Positions 1 to 9,700 of a stretch of DNA of 64,000 bases are shown in pieces (position 1 is the first letter of the stretch; every line of letters starts with the position of its first letter). The translations under genes and the position numbers were made by a program. Location: positions 372,001-436,000 of the forward strand of contig NZ_FPJW01000002.1 of NCBI RefSeq assembly GCF_900119735.1. Direction: 5' to 3'. This stretch comes from Marinospirillum alkaliphilum DSM 21637. GTDB taxonomy: Bacteria; Pseudomonadota; Gammaproteobacteria; Pseudomonadales; Halomonadaceae. Below the pieces are notes generated by a model, which did not search any database, was not told where the DNA came from, and worked only from the letters and a program-made list of their open reading frames with translations.

Positions 1-538
1 GCAGACGGCCGGACAGCTCGGCATCTTCAGAAAAACGCTCCATCAGGATCTGGCGGGCACCATCCAGCACGGCTTTTTCATCGGCAAAACCAGCTTCAGC
101 ATTGATGTAAGCGGTTGCTTCACTTTCCGGCTGCAATTGGGGATTCTGCAGCAGGGCATCAGCCAGCGGTTCAATGCCTGCTTCCCGGGCAATCTGAGCC
201 TTGGTACGGCGTTTGGGTTTGTAAGGCAGATAAAGGTCTTCCAGTCGCTGCTTGGTATCTGCCTGCAGCAACTGGGCTTTCAGCTCATCTGTGAGTTTGC
301 CCTGTTCTTCCACAGAGGCCAGTACCGCAGTGCGACGCTCCTCCAGTTCACGCAGGTAACGCAGGCGTTCATCCAGATGACGCAACTGAGTATCATCCAG
401 ACCACCGGTGACTTCCTTACGGTAACGGGAAATGAATGGCACCGTGGCCCCTTCATCCAGCAACTCAATGGTGGCAGCCACCTGAATTTCACGGACATTC
501 AGTTCATCAGCAAGACGCCGGGCAATGGAAGGCAGCAT
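1..538 (-). CDS. tex: Tex transcription accessory protein (5' part)
   Basis: Only the first 179 codons are in the window; the rest runs off the left edge. The N-terminus (start [16 protein letters not shown], then [20 protein letters not shown] and the following lysine-rich [19 protein letters not shown] stretch) is typical of the Tex/YhgF family. These are nucleic-acid-binding proteins with an N-terminal Tex domain, a YqgF-like fold, helix-hairpin-helix motifs and a C-terminal S1 domain. The start at 538 is preceded by AAGGA at good spacing. It lies downstream of the flagellar genes on the same strand, 120 bp away, and is probably a separate unit. The family assignment is confident; the missing C-terminal domains cannot be checked here. 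Confidence 0.9.
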   Translation of the reverse strand, partial: MLPSIARRLADELNVREIQVAATIELLDEGATVPFISRYRKEVTGGLDDTQLRHLDERLRYLRELEERRTAVLASVEEQGKLTDELKAQLLQADTKQRLEDLYLPYKPKRRTKAQIAREAGIEPLADALLQNPQLQPESEATAYINAEAGFADEKAVLDGARQILMERFSEDAELSGRL

Positions 539-574
539 GAGAATCCTTTTCAGAAATATTCAGATGAAAACAAG

Positions 575-589
575 ACCCGGATAGCGGGT
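575..589 (-). terminator. possible weak terminator after the fliT-like gene
   Basis: On the minus strand a 5-bp stem (ACCCG / CGGGT) with a 5-base loop is followed by CTTGTTTT. It lies in the 120-bp gap between the FliT-like gene and tex. The stem is short and the T tract is interrupted, so this is a weak candidate. Confidence 0.3.
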
Positions 590-658
590 GAAAACGGACT
601 GGACTATAACAAAAAGCTGGATGGATGAACAGTTTTCTGGTGTTGAGAAAGATGCAGG

Positions 659-1024
659 TCAGCGGGAAAACTGGCTTTTGGCCTTGCCATAAGCATTGAC
701 TGCTTTGCGGTTATGCTGATTGTCAGCGCGGAGTTTGTGCAGGGTGTCACGCATTTCACTGGATGCTTGCTGCAGCTTCTCATTCAACTCATCCAGCTCC
801 TGCAGACTGGCCAGTTGCTGTGCGACTTCCGACTCGGTCCAGGGTTGACTGAAGACTTGCCTGACCAGCTGCTCACGAATACTTGCCAGCTTTTCTGTTT
901 TATCAGCATTTTCAGCATCCGCATCGGCCATCTTACTGATTTCTTCCAGCAGCAGGCGAGAAGCCTTCAGTGCCTGCTCCAGCGCATCCTGGCGGCTGAG
1001 CTGGTCGATGGGTTTGCTGCTCAT
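659..1024 (-). CDS. FliT-like flagellar chaperone / small coiled-coil protein
   Basis: A 121-residue, highly charged, almost entirely helical protein with no membrane segment. Its ATG overlaps the stop of the upstream FliS-like gene (ATGA), so the two are translationally coupled. Size, helical content and position at the end of a flagellin-chaperone block fit the FliT group of export chaperones, which hold FliD or other late substrates in the cytoplasm before export. I see no diagnostic motif, because FliT proteins diverge strongly in sequence. The call therefore rests mostly on context. It could instead be an uncharacterised accessory protein of polar flagellar loci. Confidence 0.5.
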   Translation of the reverse strand: MSSKPIDQLSRQDALEQALKASRLLLEEISKMADADAENADKTEKLASIREQLVRQVFSQPWTESEVAQQLASLQELDELNEKLQQASSEMRDTLHKLRADNQHNRKAVNAYGKAKSQFSR

Positions 1025-1518
1025 GGCTTGGGCGCTTCCTGCTGGGCCTTGGCGGCCTGTTCTTTCTGGAACTGAGCCAGGTCTTCACGAAATTTACGAG
1101 CCTCGGGGGCGGCTTCTTCCCAGGCTTCCTTGATAGGCGTTAGCAGGTTGATCACTTCAACAACCAATGATGTATCGCTCGCAGCCTTTGCTTTGCCCAG
1201 TTGGCGGCCACAGTATTCATAGAGGTTGTCCAGATTGGCAGAAAACTCAGCATCGATGTCATGGCGCAGGGTGACACGCAGTTCGTTGATGCCAGCCTGC
1301 GCCTTGCTGAGCCATTTGTTCTTGGAAAGGTCGTCCTTGCGCTCAATGGCACGGATACCATCATTCATGTGAGCAATGATGGCGGTATAAAGCATCAGCG
1401 TCAGCTTGTGTGCATCTGCTTCCTGAACCTCGGTTTCCAGATGACGATTGTTGTTCACCTGGGAGGCCCAGGCGGCAGCCGACTTTTTCATCTGATAGGG
1501 CGTCATGCGACGAACCAT
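1021..1518 (-). CDS. fliS: FliS-like flagellin export chaperone (copy 1)
   Basis: A 165-residue helical protein. Residues about 35-140 follow the FliS pattern: an ADAHKLTLMLYTAIIAHM helix, a central segment on defining the number of flagellin molecules bound, and the LYEYCGRQLGKAKAASD and VVEVINLLTPIKEAWEE helices. FliS proteins bind the disordered C-terminus of flagellin and prevent premature polymerisation. The start at 1518 is preceded by GGAGAG. The protein aligns by eye with the second FliS in this window (2668-3096) but has longer N- and C-termini. It lies just downstream of flagellin 1, with a terminator between them, and overlaps the FliT-like gene by 4 bp. The product call is good; pairing with one particular flagellin is inference. 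Confidence 0.8.
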   Translation of the reverse strand: MVRRMTPYQMKKSAAAWASQVNNNRHLETEVQEADAHKLTLMLYTAIIAHMNDGIRAIERKDDLSKNKWLSKAQAGINELRVTLRHDIDAEFSANLDNLYEYCGRQLGKAKAASDTSLVVEVINLLTPIKEAWEEAAPEARKFREDLAQFQKEQAAKAQQEAPKP

Positions 1519-1608
1519 TTTTTCTCTCCGATTTTCAGCTTGTTGATGTCTGATGCATGAGGGCAGGAATTAAATCAGTTGGCTGTAAGTTTAGGGTAAG
1601 CAGCCCGG

Positions 1609-1637
1609 AAAAAAAAGTGGCGCGGAATTCCGCGCCA
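1609..1637 (-). terminator. intrinsic terminator of flagellin 1
   Basis: A perfect 20-base palindrome (TGGCGCGG-AATT-CCGCGCCA, 1618-1637) is followed on the minus strand by a run of Ts (the A run at 1609-1616 on the plus strand). It lies 28 bp after the flagellin stop, so it probably ends that transcript before the fliS copy 1 gene. Confidence 0.85.
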
Positions 1638-1665
1638 TCTTTTGTATCGAGCAAGGTATACAGGA

Positions 1666-2538
1666 TTAAAGCAGTCCAAGAATAACCTGGCTGGACTGGT
1701 TGGCCTGCGATAAAGAGGCAATACCGGCCTGCTGCAATACTTGCTGTTTGGCAAGGTTGGATGTTTCAACTGCAAAGTCAGCATCCTGAATACGGCTACG
1801 CGCTGCGGTCAGGTTTTCTGCGTAGATATTATTGCCAGAAATGACGGCTTCAAAGCGGTTCATCACCGCACCGAAGGTTGCACGCATTTCTGAAATCTTG
1901 TCAATTGCATCCCGGGTTAGTGTTATTGCCTGCTGTGCCGCAGTTTGCGTGGAAATATCAATGGCACCGCCAGTCATGAAACCAGCGCTGATAATAGACT
2001 TAATGCCAGTTGAGCCTGCACCACTCAGTTCGTACAGACCACCAGACATAATTCCTGCATTGATGCGCGATGCTGATTGGTTAGTAAAACCTATCTGCAG
2101 GATTAGGTCTTTGGCGCCAGAGTTGAGTAGTGGCATGCCATTGAACTCAGTGGTTTCAATGATCCGCGCAATCTCCATGGTCAGCTGATCCACTTCTTTC
2201 TGGATACCGCCGCGTGCTGCAGAGTTATAGGTGCCGTTAGCTGACTGTATAGCCAGCTCATTGATTCTTTGGAGGTTGTTTCCGATTTGATCCAATGCAC
2301 CTTCAGCAGTCTGGGCCATAGAAATGCCATCACTGGCATTGCGTGTAGCCATATTAAGGCCACGGATATCCTTGGTCTGTGATTGAGCCAGGTAAAGACC
2401 GGCAGCGTCATCCTTAGCTGAGTTGACGCGAAGGCCTGTGGACAAACGCTGGAAGGTTGTTGCTTGCTGGCTCTGGGTGGTGGCCAGATTGCGCGTAGCA
2501 TTCATCGCCGCAATGTTGGTATTAAGTACTAAACCCAT
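1666..2538 (-). CDS. flagellin (copy 1)
   Basis: Filament subunit of 290 residues. The conserved N-terminal D0/D1 half (start MGLVLNTNIAAMNATRNL, then FQRLSTGLRVNSAKDDAAGL) and C-terminal half (RSRIQDADFAVETSNLAKQQ, ending LGLL) are both present. The central variable part is short, so the protein is a compact flagellin with almost no D2/D3. I chose the start at 2538 because AAGGAG lies just upstream and the protein then begins with the standard MxLVxNTN. An upstream in-frame start would add 11 atypical residues. It is about two-thirds identical by eye to flagellin 2 (5786-6670). No good sigma-28 promoter was found in front of it, unlike flagellin 2. Confidence 0.96.
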   Translation of the reverse strand: MGLVLNTNIAAMNATRNLATTQSQQATTFQRLSTGLRVNSAKDDAAGLYLAQSQTKDIRGLNMATRNASDGISMAQTAEGALDQIGNNLQRINELAIQSANGTYNSAARGGIQKEVDQLTMEIARIIETTEFNGMPLLNSGAKDLILQIGFTNQSASRINAGIMSGGLYELSGAGSTGIKSIISAGFMTGGAIDISTQTAAQQAITLTRDAIDKISEMRATFGAVMNRFEAVISGNNIYAENLTAARSRIQDADFAVETSNLAKQQVLQQAGIASLSQANQSSQVILGLL

Positions 2539-2667
2539 GTCTGACTCCTTTTCAGGTAACGTCTGTGGCAAAAACTTGCCTGTTAGTTCGGCAATTTATT
2601 GCCGTTTTGACACTTTGACTGGAGAACCAGCGTGCTTAAGCAAGATAAAGCAAGCTCTATGCCAGCT

Positions 2668-3096
2668 TTATTCCGAGCGCCGTTCCTCCAGCACCTTCTC
2701 AGCTTCGGCCTTAATTGCATCCCAGCCTTCTTTCACTGGCTTCATCAGGTTGATGACTTCCTGAACCATCGAGGCATCATTGGCCGCAGTGGCCTGTACC
2801 AAGCGGCGGCCCATGTAGTCATACAGGCTGTTCAGGGTAATGGCGACCTCCTTGCCCTTTTCAAAATCCAGTGAGGTGCGCAGTTCGGTAATGATTGCCT
2901 GAGCGCGGGTGGATGACTGGGTTTTACTGAGACCATCGCCAGTCTCAATGGCACCCTTGGTGGCAGCTAAACGACCTAGCAAAGCTTCCATGAGTATCTG
3001 GATCAGCCGATAGGGGCTGGCCTGTGCGACCTCCGCCTCACGGCTGGTGCCTTTGACGTACTGAGCCACACCGCGTAATTGTTTTTTATAAGTCAT
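2668..3096 (-). CDS. fliS: flagellar export chaperone FliS (copy 2)
   Basis: A 142-residue FliS. The typical pattern is visible: an N-terminal YVKGTSREAEVAQASPYRLI segment, an LMEALLGRLAATKGAIE helix, LNSLYDYMGRRLVQATAANDA, and a C-terminal VINLMKPVKEGWDAI helix. The start at 3096 follows GGGAGC at good spacing. A longer in-frame start at 3141 would lie inside the terminator hairpin at 3127-3157, which argues against it. It follows fliD in the flaG-fliD-fliS order common in polar flagellar loci. It binds flagellin in the cytosol before export. Two FliS genes and two flagellins suggest possible pairing, but nothing here proves it. Confidence 0.9.
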   Translation of the reverse strand: MTYKKQLRGVAQYVKGTSREAEVAQASPYRLIQILMEALLGRLAATKGAIETGDGLSKTQSSTRAQAIITELRTSLDFEKGKEVAITLNSLYDYMGRRLVQATAANDASMVQEVINLMKPVKEGWDAIKAEAEKVLEERRSE

Positions 3097-3126
3097 TTTT
3101 AAGCTCCCATGAGACTGCATAAAATG

Positions 3127-3157
3127 AAAAAGGTACCCCAATAAGGATACCTTTTTT
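3127..3157 (-). terminator. hairpin between fliD and fliS copy 2
   Basis: On the minus strand an AAAAAGGTATCC arm pairs with GGGGTACCTTTTT, with one bulge and a T tract at the end. It lies in the 76-bp gap between fliD and fliS. It may terminate or attenuate transcription, lowering fliS relative to fliD. Confidence 0.6.
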
Positions 3158-3172
3158 CAATTAAAAATAAGG

Positions 3173-5113
3173 TTATTTGGATGGTCGTGTGTAACCCGGT
3201 AGGCTTGAAAGCTGTTGGCCAATCCACATGCCCGTTGAGTTCATACCGGAAATCAGCCCTTCAATAGCACTGAACTGGCGAACCAAACGTTCCTCAAGAA
3301 GTTCCAGCCGCATATTTGTTGAATCAATGCGTGCGTCAACTCGCTTGACTTCGTTGTTCAAGCCCTCTCGCCGTATTTCCAGCAACCCTTTTCTGAGCTG
3401 GCCATCTTGCACTGTGGTACTGGTGAGTCGCTGCGCCAAGTCTGCAAAACGAGCTGCATACCCATCTGGTTGGTTATCATCAATAAAGCTGGATGCACCA
3501 ATGATATGTGCTACACGATCAAAGTCATTGGTCAGCATTTCAGTCAACCGGGATTGGTTAACACGTAGCGTACCGCGTTGAGAGTCAGGGTTTTCTGGAT
3601 CGAAAGTTCTAGGGCTGAAAACCTCAATACCGATAATCGCCAAGAAGTTTTTCTGGGTATCCTGAGCAAAATCAGGGTCTGAAGGGTCGAGGGAGCTGGG
3701 TGTTGGAGTGTAAAGAATATTTCTTAGTTCACTTTCAACACTCCGCACGGTGCTGTCACCATACAGTGAACCTTTTTTTGCTTCATTCAAATGGATAATG
3801 ACATCGTTGTACGCCTTCACAAACTTGTCGATGTTGTCTTTGATGGCCTTGTCATCACGCTTTACTTCCAGTGTGCTGGTTTTAATGGCTTCATTCATCG
3901 CACCCTGAGTGATGTTGATGGTTACACCAGAGATTACATTACTGAAAGTATTGGTTGAGCTGGATGCCTCAATGCCATCAATCTTGATACGGGCATCCAG
4001 GTTGGCATTTTCAAGTGCCAGTTGCGCAGCCTCAAGTGCTGCAATTTCGGCAGGTGTTGGATCTGGTGATGTCAGCGCTGCTTGAGCATCATCAACTGCT
4101 TGTTGTAAAGCCACGATATCAGGAGAAGAAAGGGTGGTATCTTTTGTTATAGGTGCTTCTGTATCAGAGTAATCAATGACATTATTAAAACTAAACGTAA
4201 ATGCAGAACTATCAGCATCAGGATCTACACGAGTGATCTCCAGGCGCTCTTTTGTTGCATCTTCAGGATCAGCTACAACCGTGGCAGTAAAGCCATGATC
4301 TGATGCGCTAATTTCTGCTGCAAGGTCAGCGAGGGATTTTCCACTGGCAGTGAAAGACAGATCAAACGCGGTGCCATCATCGGCTGTACCCTTAAGGGAA
4401 ATTGTACCCACGTCAAACTGTGCGCCTGTGGGAATATAACCACTGGACCGAGTCTGCTCGGTGATTTTGCCATCACCGTCAGTTACAGTATTGTTGAATG
4501 CAGACGAAGCTGAAAGGCGTGTGCCAGATCTAATGGATAGATCACTGAAGTCGCTGATAAAACGCCCTTCCTCACCCATTTGTCTGGCATTGAGTACCAA
4601 GCGTGCTTCACCATTGCCTACATTAACCAGATTTGCTGAGACCTTGTCTTTTAAATCGTTGTCGGCGTTGATTTCCTGGCGCAGCCGATCCAGCGTCCAA
4701 CCATCACCAATTGTGATCGTTTTTCCCGCAATGGTTACTTCACCGCTTAAGAACTCCGTTGTGCTAACGGGCGCCATCACTTCGCGATAACTACGAGCCT
4801 CTGCCAACACCTGAATGTTGTAATTCCCTGCAGTGGCACCAGCAAGGTGGTCTGCTGTGGCAGTGAATAATTTTTCGTTAGCTGCCTTTGATGAGAGGAT
4901 ACTGAATTTATCAAGTCCACGCAGGTCCAGCATGGCAGTGCGGAGTGAGCTGAGGCGACTGGTCAGTTGGCCAATGGCACTGATCTGAGAGCGGAAAAAA
5001 TTCTTGTCGTTTTCCAGCCTCTTCAAAGGTGTTGCTTCAGCTGCCAGTGTGGCTCTGATAATGTCATTAACAGGAAGGCCGGAGCCTACACCCATAAAGC
5101 TGATACCAGACAT
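3173..5113 (-). CDS. fliD: flagellar filament cap / hook-associated protein 2, FliD
   Basis: A 646-residue FliD. The N-terminal region has the classic ISFMGVGSGLPVNDIIRATL start and helical FliD_N segment (residues about 1-110). A repeat-rich central region follows (D2/D3, about 110-420, containing the alanine-rich helix PDPTPAEIAALEAAQLALEN). The C-terminal part (about 420-640) has KFVKAYNDVIIHLNEAKK and the final coiled coil with NMRLELLEERLVRQFSAIEG. FliD forms the pentameric or hexameric cap at the filament tip and helps flagellin fold into place. It is longer than the roughly 470 residues of enteric FliD, with the extra length in the variable surface domains. AGAGGA precedes the start. 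It lies 25 bp after flaG, probably in the same operon. Confidence 0.95.
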   Translation of the reverse strand: MSGISFMGVGSGLPVNDIIRATLAAEATPLKRLENDKNFFRSQISAIGQLTSRLSSLRTAMLDLRGLDKFSILSSKAANEKLFTATADHLAGATAGNYNIQVLAEARSYREVMAPVSTTEFLSGEVTIAGKTITIGDGWTLDRLRQEINADNDLKDKVSANLVNVGNGEARLVLNARQMGEEGRFISDFSDLSIRSGTRLSASSAFNNTVTDGDGKITEQTRSSGYIPTGAQFDVGTISLKGTADDGTAFDLSFTASGKSLADLAAEISASDHGFTATVVADPEDATKERLEITRVDPDADSSAFTFSFNNVIDYSDTEAPITKDTTLSSPDIVALQQAVDDAQAALTSPDPTPAEIAALEAAQLALENANLDARIKIDGIEASSSTNTFSNVISGVTINITQGAMNEAIKTSTLEVKRDDKAIKDNIDKFVKAYNDVIIHLNEAKKGSLYGDSTVRSVESELRNILYTPTPSSLDPSDPDFAQDTQKNFLAIIGIEVFSPRTFDPENPDSQRGTLRVNQSRLTEMLTNDFDRVAHIIGASSFIDDNQPDGYAARFADLAQRLTSTTVQDGQLRKGLLEIRREGLNNEVKRVDARIDSTNMRLELLEERLVRQFSAIEGLISGMNSTGMWIGQQLSSLPGYTRPSK

Positions 5114-5138
5114 GTTTCAGTCCTCTTATGCCGTCGTC

Positions 5139-5642
5139 TCAGGAAACCTGAGTAGAGAAAAAGTGTGTGTCACCTTCAAGAAGTCGTGCTTTACGCGCTA
5201 AAACCTCTTCTGAAGGGTACTGGCGAATGATTTCATCCGTTTTGGTGTTCAAAACACGTACGACCAAATCATCAGTCTTTTCATGCAGTTCAAATTTTAG
5301 TGCACGATTATAGGAGTAAAGCGCACTGTTAATTTCGTCCAGCATGGCTTTGACTTCATTGGCTGTCAGAGTCACTAACTGGTCTGGTTCACTCTCATCT
5401 TGCTCATTGTGCGAGTCAGCAGGTGGCGCTTCAAGAGCATGACCCAGCTTAAACTGTGATGAAACACTGTTCTGTGCTGCAACAAGATTGTTATCAGCGG
5501 TCAATGTCTTGTCAGCGTTATCTACTGGTCTCGCAGTGATGGCTGACTGACTGTTTTTCTGTGCTCCATTGGTCGCAGTGGACACAGGGGAACGCTCCAA
5601 GGCAGTGGATACAGAAGACAAGGATGAAAATTCCGAGGCCAT
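5139..5642 (-). CDS. flaG: FlaG family flagellar protein
   Basis: A 167-residue protein. The N-terminal two-thirds is low-complexity and Ser/Asn rich. The C-terminal third is the FlaG domain: a helix ending in ALYSYNRALKFELHEKTDDL, then VVRVLNTKTDEIIRQYPSEE. FlaG proteins are exported-filament accessory factors; loss lengthens filaments in several polar flagellates (known of the family). AGAGG precedes the ATG. A near-perfect sigma-28 promoter lies 46 bp upstream (5688-5714), so flaG probably heads the flaG-fliD-fliS unit. The N-terminal sequence is too variable to assign further. Confidence 0.9.
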   Translation of the reverse strand: MASEFSSLSSVSTALERSPVSTATNGAQKNSQSAITARPVDNADKTLTADNNLVAAQNSVSSQFKLGHALEAPPADSHNEQDESEPDQLVTLTANEVKAMLDEINSALYSYNRALKFELHEKTDDLVVRVLNTKTDEIIRQYPSEEVLARKARLLEGDTHFFSTQVS

Positions 5643-5687
5643 AAAGGATTACCTCTGAGAGTTCAATAACATTATTTCTTAGGATAG

Positions 5688-5714
5688 CTATCGGCAGAAA
5701 GAACAGCAACTTTA
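5688..5714 (-). promoter_or_regulatory. sigma-28 (FliA) promoter of flaG-fliD
   Basis: Reading the minus strand: TAAA, then 15 bases, then GCCGATAG. This matches the FliA consensus TAAA-N15-GCCGATAA at all but the last base. It lies 46 bp before the flaG start and after the terminator of flagellin 2. Confidence 0.88.
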
Positions 5715-5735
5715 GCGGTAGACAAGACTTTAAAT

Positions 5736-5764
5736 AAAAACGCCGGGCGATTGCCCGGCGTTTT
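5736..5764 (-). terminator. intrinsic terminator of flagellin 2
   Basis: An 8-bp GC stem (CGCCGGGC-GATT-GCCCGGCG, 5741-5760) has a T tract on the minus strand (AAAAA at 5736-5740) and TTTT on the plus strand. It lies 22 bp after the flagellin 2 stop and just upstream of the flaG promoter, so it isolates the two units. Confidence 0.9.
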
Positions 5765-5785
5765 GAGGGTTTCTGCAAGTAAAAC

Positions 5786-6670
5786 TTACAGTAGACCCAG
5801 TACAACCTGAGAAGAGGCGTTAGCCTGACCCAGTGCAGCAACACCAGCCTGCTGCAGAACCTGCTGTTTAGCCAGGTTGGAAGTTTCAACTGCAAAGTCG
5901 GCATCCTGAATACGGCTGCGAGCAGCCTGCAGGTTTTCAGAGTAGATCTGGTTGCCAGAAATTACAGCTTCAAAGCGGTTCATTACCGCACCAAAAGTTG
6001 CACGCTCAGCTGATACACCATCAATTGCTGCACGAGTATTGGCAATTGCCTGCTGTGCAGCTGACTGGGTGCGGATATCAATGACTGCAGTGCCCAAGAG
6101 TCCGCCATCAACAATGGCATTCAGGGCAGATGCGGCACCGGAAATGGAGCCACCAGAGAGAGCCGCTGCCAGACCGCCAGAGAGGCCAGCGTCAACGCGA
6201 TAGGCAGAGCCATTCTGGTTGCCAACCTGCATGGTAATTGCGATAGCTGAAGAATTTAAAAGTTTTTGACCATTAAATTCTGTAGTCTCAATAATTCGTG
6301 CAATTTCTTGAGTCAGCTGGTTTACTTCTTTTTGCAGACCTTCACGTGCAGCTGAATTGTAGGTTCCGTTAGCAGACTGGATTGCCAGCTCGTTGATACG
6401 CTGCAAGTTTGCAGTGATCTGGTCCAGAGCGCCTTCGGCAGTCTGGGCCATTGAAATGCCATCGCCGGCATTACGAGTTGCCATCGCAAGGCCGCGAATA
6501 TCTTTGGTTTGGGACTGAGCCAAGTACAGACCTGCGGCATCATCTTTTGCAGAGTTTACACGCAGACCAGTTGAAAGGCGCTGAAAGGTTTGGGCTTGCT
6601 GAGCCTGAGTGTTAGCCAGATTGCGCGCACCGTTCAATGCGGATACGTTGGTGTTGATTACTAGTGCCAT
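5786..6670 (-). CDS. flagellin (copy 2)
   Basis: A 294-residue filament subunit with conserved ends (start MALVINTNVSALNGARNL; C-terminal RSRIQDADFAVETSNLAKQQ and LGLL) and a short Ala/Gly/Ser-rich central segment (about 165-215, AALSGGSISGAASAL). A compact flagellin of this kind has few surface loops. Serines in the central region would be the natural O-glycosylation sites for the adjacent nonulosonic acid island (inference). TAAGGAG precedes the start. It has its own sigma-28 promoter (6713-6739) and terminator (5736-5764), so it is a strongly expressed single-gene unit and probably the main filament subunit. Confidence 0.97.
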   Translation of the reverse strand: MALVINTNVSALNGARNLANTQAQQAQTFQRLSTGLRVNSAKDDAAGLYLAQSQTKDIRGLAMATRNAGDGISMAQTAEGALDQITANLQRINELAIQSANGTYNSAAREGLQKEVNQLTQEIARIIETTEFNGQKLLNSSAIAITMQVGNQNGSAYRVDAGLSGGLAAALSGGSISGAASALNAIVDGGLLGTAVIDIRTQSAAQQAIANTRAAIDGVSAERATFGAVMNRFEAVISGNQIYSENLQAARSRIQDADFAVETSNLAKQQVLQQAGVAALGQANASSQVVLGLL

Positions 6671-6712
6671 GGTGAGCTCCTTAACTAAGAGTTATGTCCG
6701 GGGACAATTTCT

Positions 6713-6739
6713 TTATCGACAAGGAAGAAAAAAGCTTTA
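6713..6739 (-). promoter_or_regulatory. sigma-28 (FliA) promoter of flagellin 2
   Basis: On the minus strand: TAAA, 15 bases, GTCGATAA. One base differs from the FliA consensus. It lies 42 bp before the flagellin start and 11 bp after the stop codon of the large glycosyltransferase, so the flagellin is transcribed separately from the glycan operon. Confidence 0.88.
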
Positions 6740-6749
6740 GCAGGTTTTT

Positions 6750-9700
6750 TCAGAAATTTTCAGTAGTAGATAGCATCTGAAAGTAGACTGCTGCCTCATC
6801 AGGGTTGGACAGTAGATGGAAGCTGGTAAGCTCTGGTAATTCAGCCAAGGTGTCAGTGGATGTGACAAGCCAGCCGGTGATGTAATTTTGTACCACTTGC
6901 CACTTTTCAAAATCATCAAGGCTAGTGAGGATGACCCATTGCTGGATGGTTGTGTAGGATGAAATTTCTTCGATCAGCTCGGAATGACGCACTACATCAC
7001 CCAAATAAATACAAATATCAGGTGAAAGCCTTGAAAGTTCGGTTGATGTAATTGCAGTTGCAGTTGCATTTGCGTAAAAGTGATGTTCCTGATGTTGAAT
7101 GGATTCTTTTTTGCTTTCCTGCTGTAATGCCTTGATCAGGTGCGCAGAGGACTGAACCTGTGAATTGCTAACATCGAGATAACAAAAGAGTACTCGGGTT
7201 CTTAGATGATATGCTGAATGCCATTTTCCAGACAGAATAATATCTGGGTTTACACCTGATCCACGAAGCTCAAGATTATTATTAAACGCTGGATCCTGGG
7301 CCAAAAGGGCAAACCAACGACTCATAAAGCTACGTCTATCGTCTTTCTTTGCTGGTGCAAGGCTTTGAGTTAAAACAACGCTGCATAACGGAGTCCACAG
7401 CAGTTTGTGACCAGAGGTACAGGCTTTAAGTTGCAGGTCATTCATTGCAAGTAGACCTTCGAAAAGTGGATCGAAGCCACCCAGCTGCTGGTAGATACTA
7501 CGTTTAACTGCAATGCATGCCGCGTGTAGTGCATTGAAATTCTGCTCGCACCAGGCTCTAGGTAACCCCGGGATTTCCTGCTCAAGAAAAAAATTACTGT
7601 AAAGGTCACCAATAAGGCCATTTTTGCCAAGAATTTGACCGGCACTGATTATTGCAGCATTGCTTGATACAAGTCTTGGTGCAACCATTGCAATATCAGA
7701 TCGCTGCAGTTGATCAATCAGTGGTAGGTGCCAGTTTTTTTGCACCCAGCGCAAACGGTCGATAGCCAAAATAAAGAATTCAGATTGCGAAGCATCAATC
7801 ATTTTTGACCATTGTTTGATGATTGATGTCTGGTCAGATAAGGGCACCTTGACCCACTTTATTTTCTCAGAGTAAATTTCGTGAGATATTAACCAGTCTT
7901 GTGCATCACTAACTTCAAAGGTTGAAGTTATATATATTGTTAGGTTTTTTGAGTTTTCTTGTTCAAGCAAAGAACTTAAGCAAGAACTTAGCTGGTCAGA
8001 TAATCCAAAGTTTGCCAGCAGTATGTCTATAACAGGGTCAGCGCAAACCTGATTGTATTTAATATTATAAATTTGAGGATGCAATCCAGGCAGTACTTCT
8101 GCATCAGTAAAACCGCAGCGTTCAAGGTGATTTTTTCTTATAAGTGCACCCAAGGCCTCGTATGACTCACTGGAAACCATGTTGTCAGTGAAGCTAGAGC
8201 GCTGGACGAGAATATTTGGAATATGACCAATTGCAGGCAAGGTCATGCGTTCTGCTATGCGGAATATCAAATCTTCGGACTGCCGGTAGGCATAGGGACT
8301 TAAGCCCCCCATTGCTGTCCAGGCGTCCTTCCGAAAAGCAGTTGCCCGATTTATGTAGTCGGTAGATCTCAGTAGATCAATGTTGAAGTCTGGTTTAAAA
8401 ATTGGATCGGTTCTAATGCTGGTTCCAAGGCGTGTTTGATCATCATCCAGATCTTCCATGGTAGGTATTATGAGTGCTTCATCGCCATAAATGGCAAGCC
8501 AATCAGTATTGATGTTCGAGTAGTCAGCAATGTTGAAGAGTGCTTGTGGGTGCAATTCATCACCCGGCCAAAGTATCATTACCCATTCAGCATCCACATC
8601 GTCAATAACTGTGTTGATCGCTTCAAATGGTTGTGCATGTTTTATCCACTGAATGTTATCAGCAGACAAGATATCATCAGGACAATCGTCAGGGCTGATA
8701 ATGCTGATTCCATAATGTGGATAAATTTGCATCTCAAAGCTATCCAGCGTGTTGGCTAAAGCATCAAATAAACTTTTATCCGTGATGATAACAAGGTGGA
8801 AGCGAGGGTGTGCTCTCCATTGATTGTAGCGTTCACCCATCAACTGCCCAGAGAATTCGTCTGGCCTTGTTCTGTTACTCCAAATTTGGAATGTGTCAAC
8901 TTGTTGGAAGCGCTGATCTGAGCCGGTAGAACTTATTTGATCATAAAAGTTTTGGTTGTGAATAACTCTATCTGAAGAATCTTTAAATCCACAGATATCA
9001 AGAATTAAAGAAGCCGTTTTTTGAGTTGCTTCGAGTGATTGCGTTGCAGAGACATAATATTCATTTTCAAAAGCCTTGTCAGCCATTTGGTCACGGTAAT
9101 TGTTATCGACTATAAGTCTTTCAAGGGTGCTTTTAAGTGTTCTTTCATCACACTGGATTACCCCGTCATCAGCAGAAAAACATAGCTGACCAAGAAAAAC
9201 CTGCCTTGTCACTAGCTCGATGGTCGCCTTACCCATTGCCATACTCTCAACAGCAATGCTTGATCCTGGAGAAATGGTAATATCAGATATAAGGACTACT
9301 TTTTCTGGTCTGTCAAAGACGTATGAAAATCCATCGGTTATTCCAAGTTTTCTTGCTTTATGCAAAACCTCTTCTTCAGTAAAATGCGTACCAGAAGGGC
9401 GGTCTTTTATTATGAAAAATAATGGTCTTACAGCTTTTTTCTTGATTTCAGCAGCTGCACTTAAGAAGCTGTCCAACGTTTTTGAGTGAACTTGTGGGTC
9501 TGAGGTAGCATTTTCAGTGACTGAGTAAGTGGTGAAAAATGTTATAACAAGTGCATCACTGGGAATTTCAAGATCATTCCTAAGTTGGTTTAGGCTTTGT
9601 AGGTCAATATCCCTATAAGTATCCCAATTTACCATTCCGGTAACATGACGATGTCCAGAACCTGTGTTGAGATCATCCAAGGTTTCATTGCAGCGACTTG

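Noticed and set aside
2560-2585. A sigma-54-like GG-N-GC element before flagellin 1
   Set aside because: The spacing between GG and GC is 9 bases, not the strict 10, so the promoter would not work.
2588-2606. A small hairpin (CGGCAA/TTGCCG) before flagellin 1
   Set aside because: There is no T tract on the strand that carries the flagellar genes, so it is not a terminator for them.
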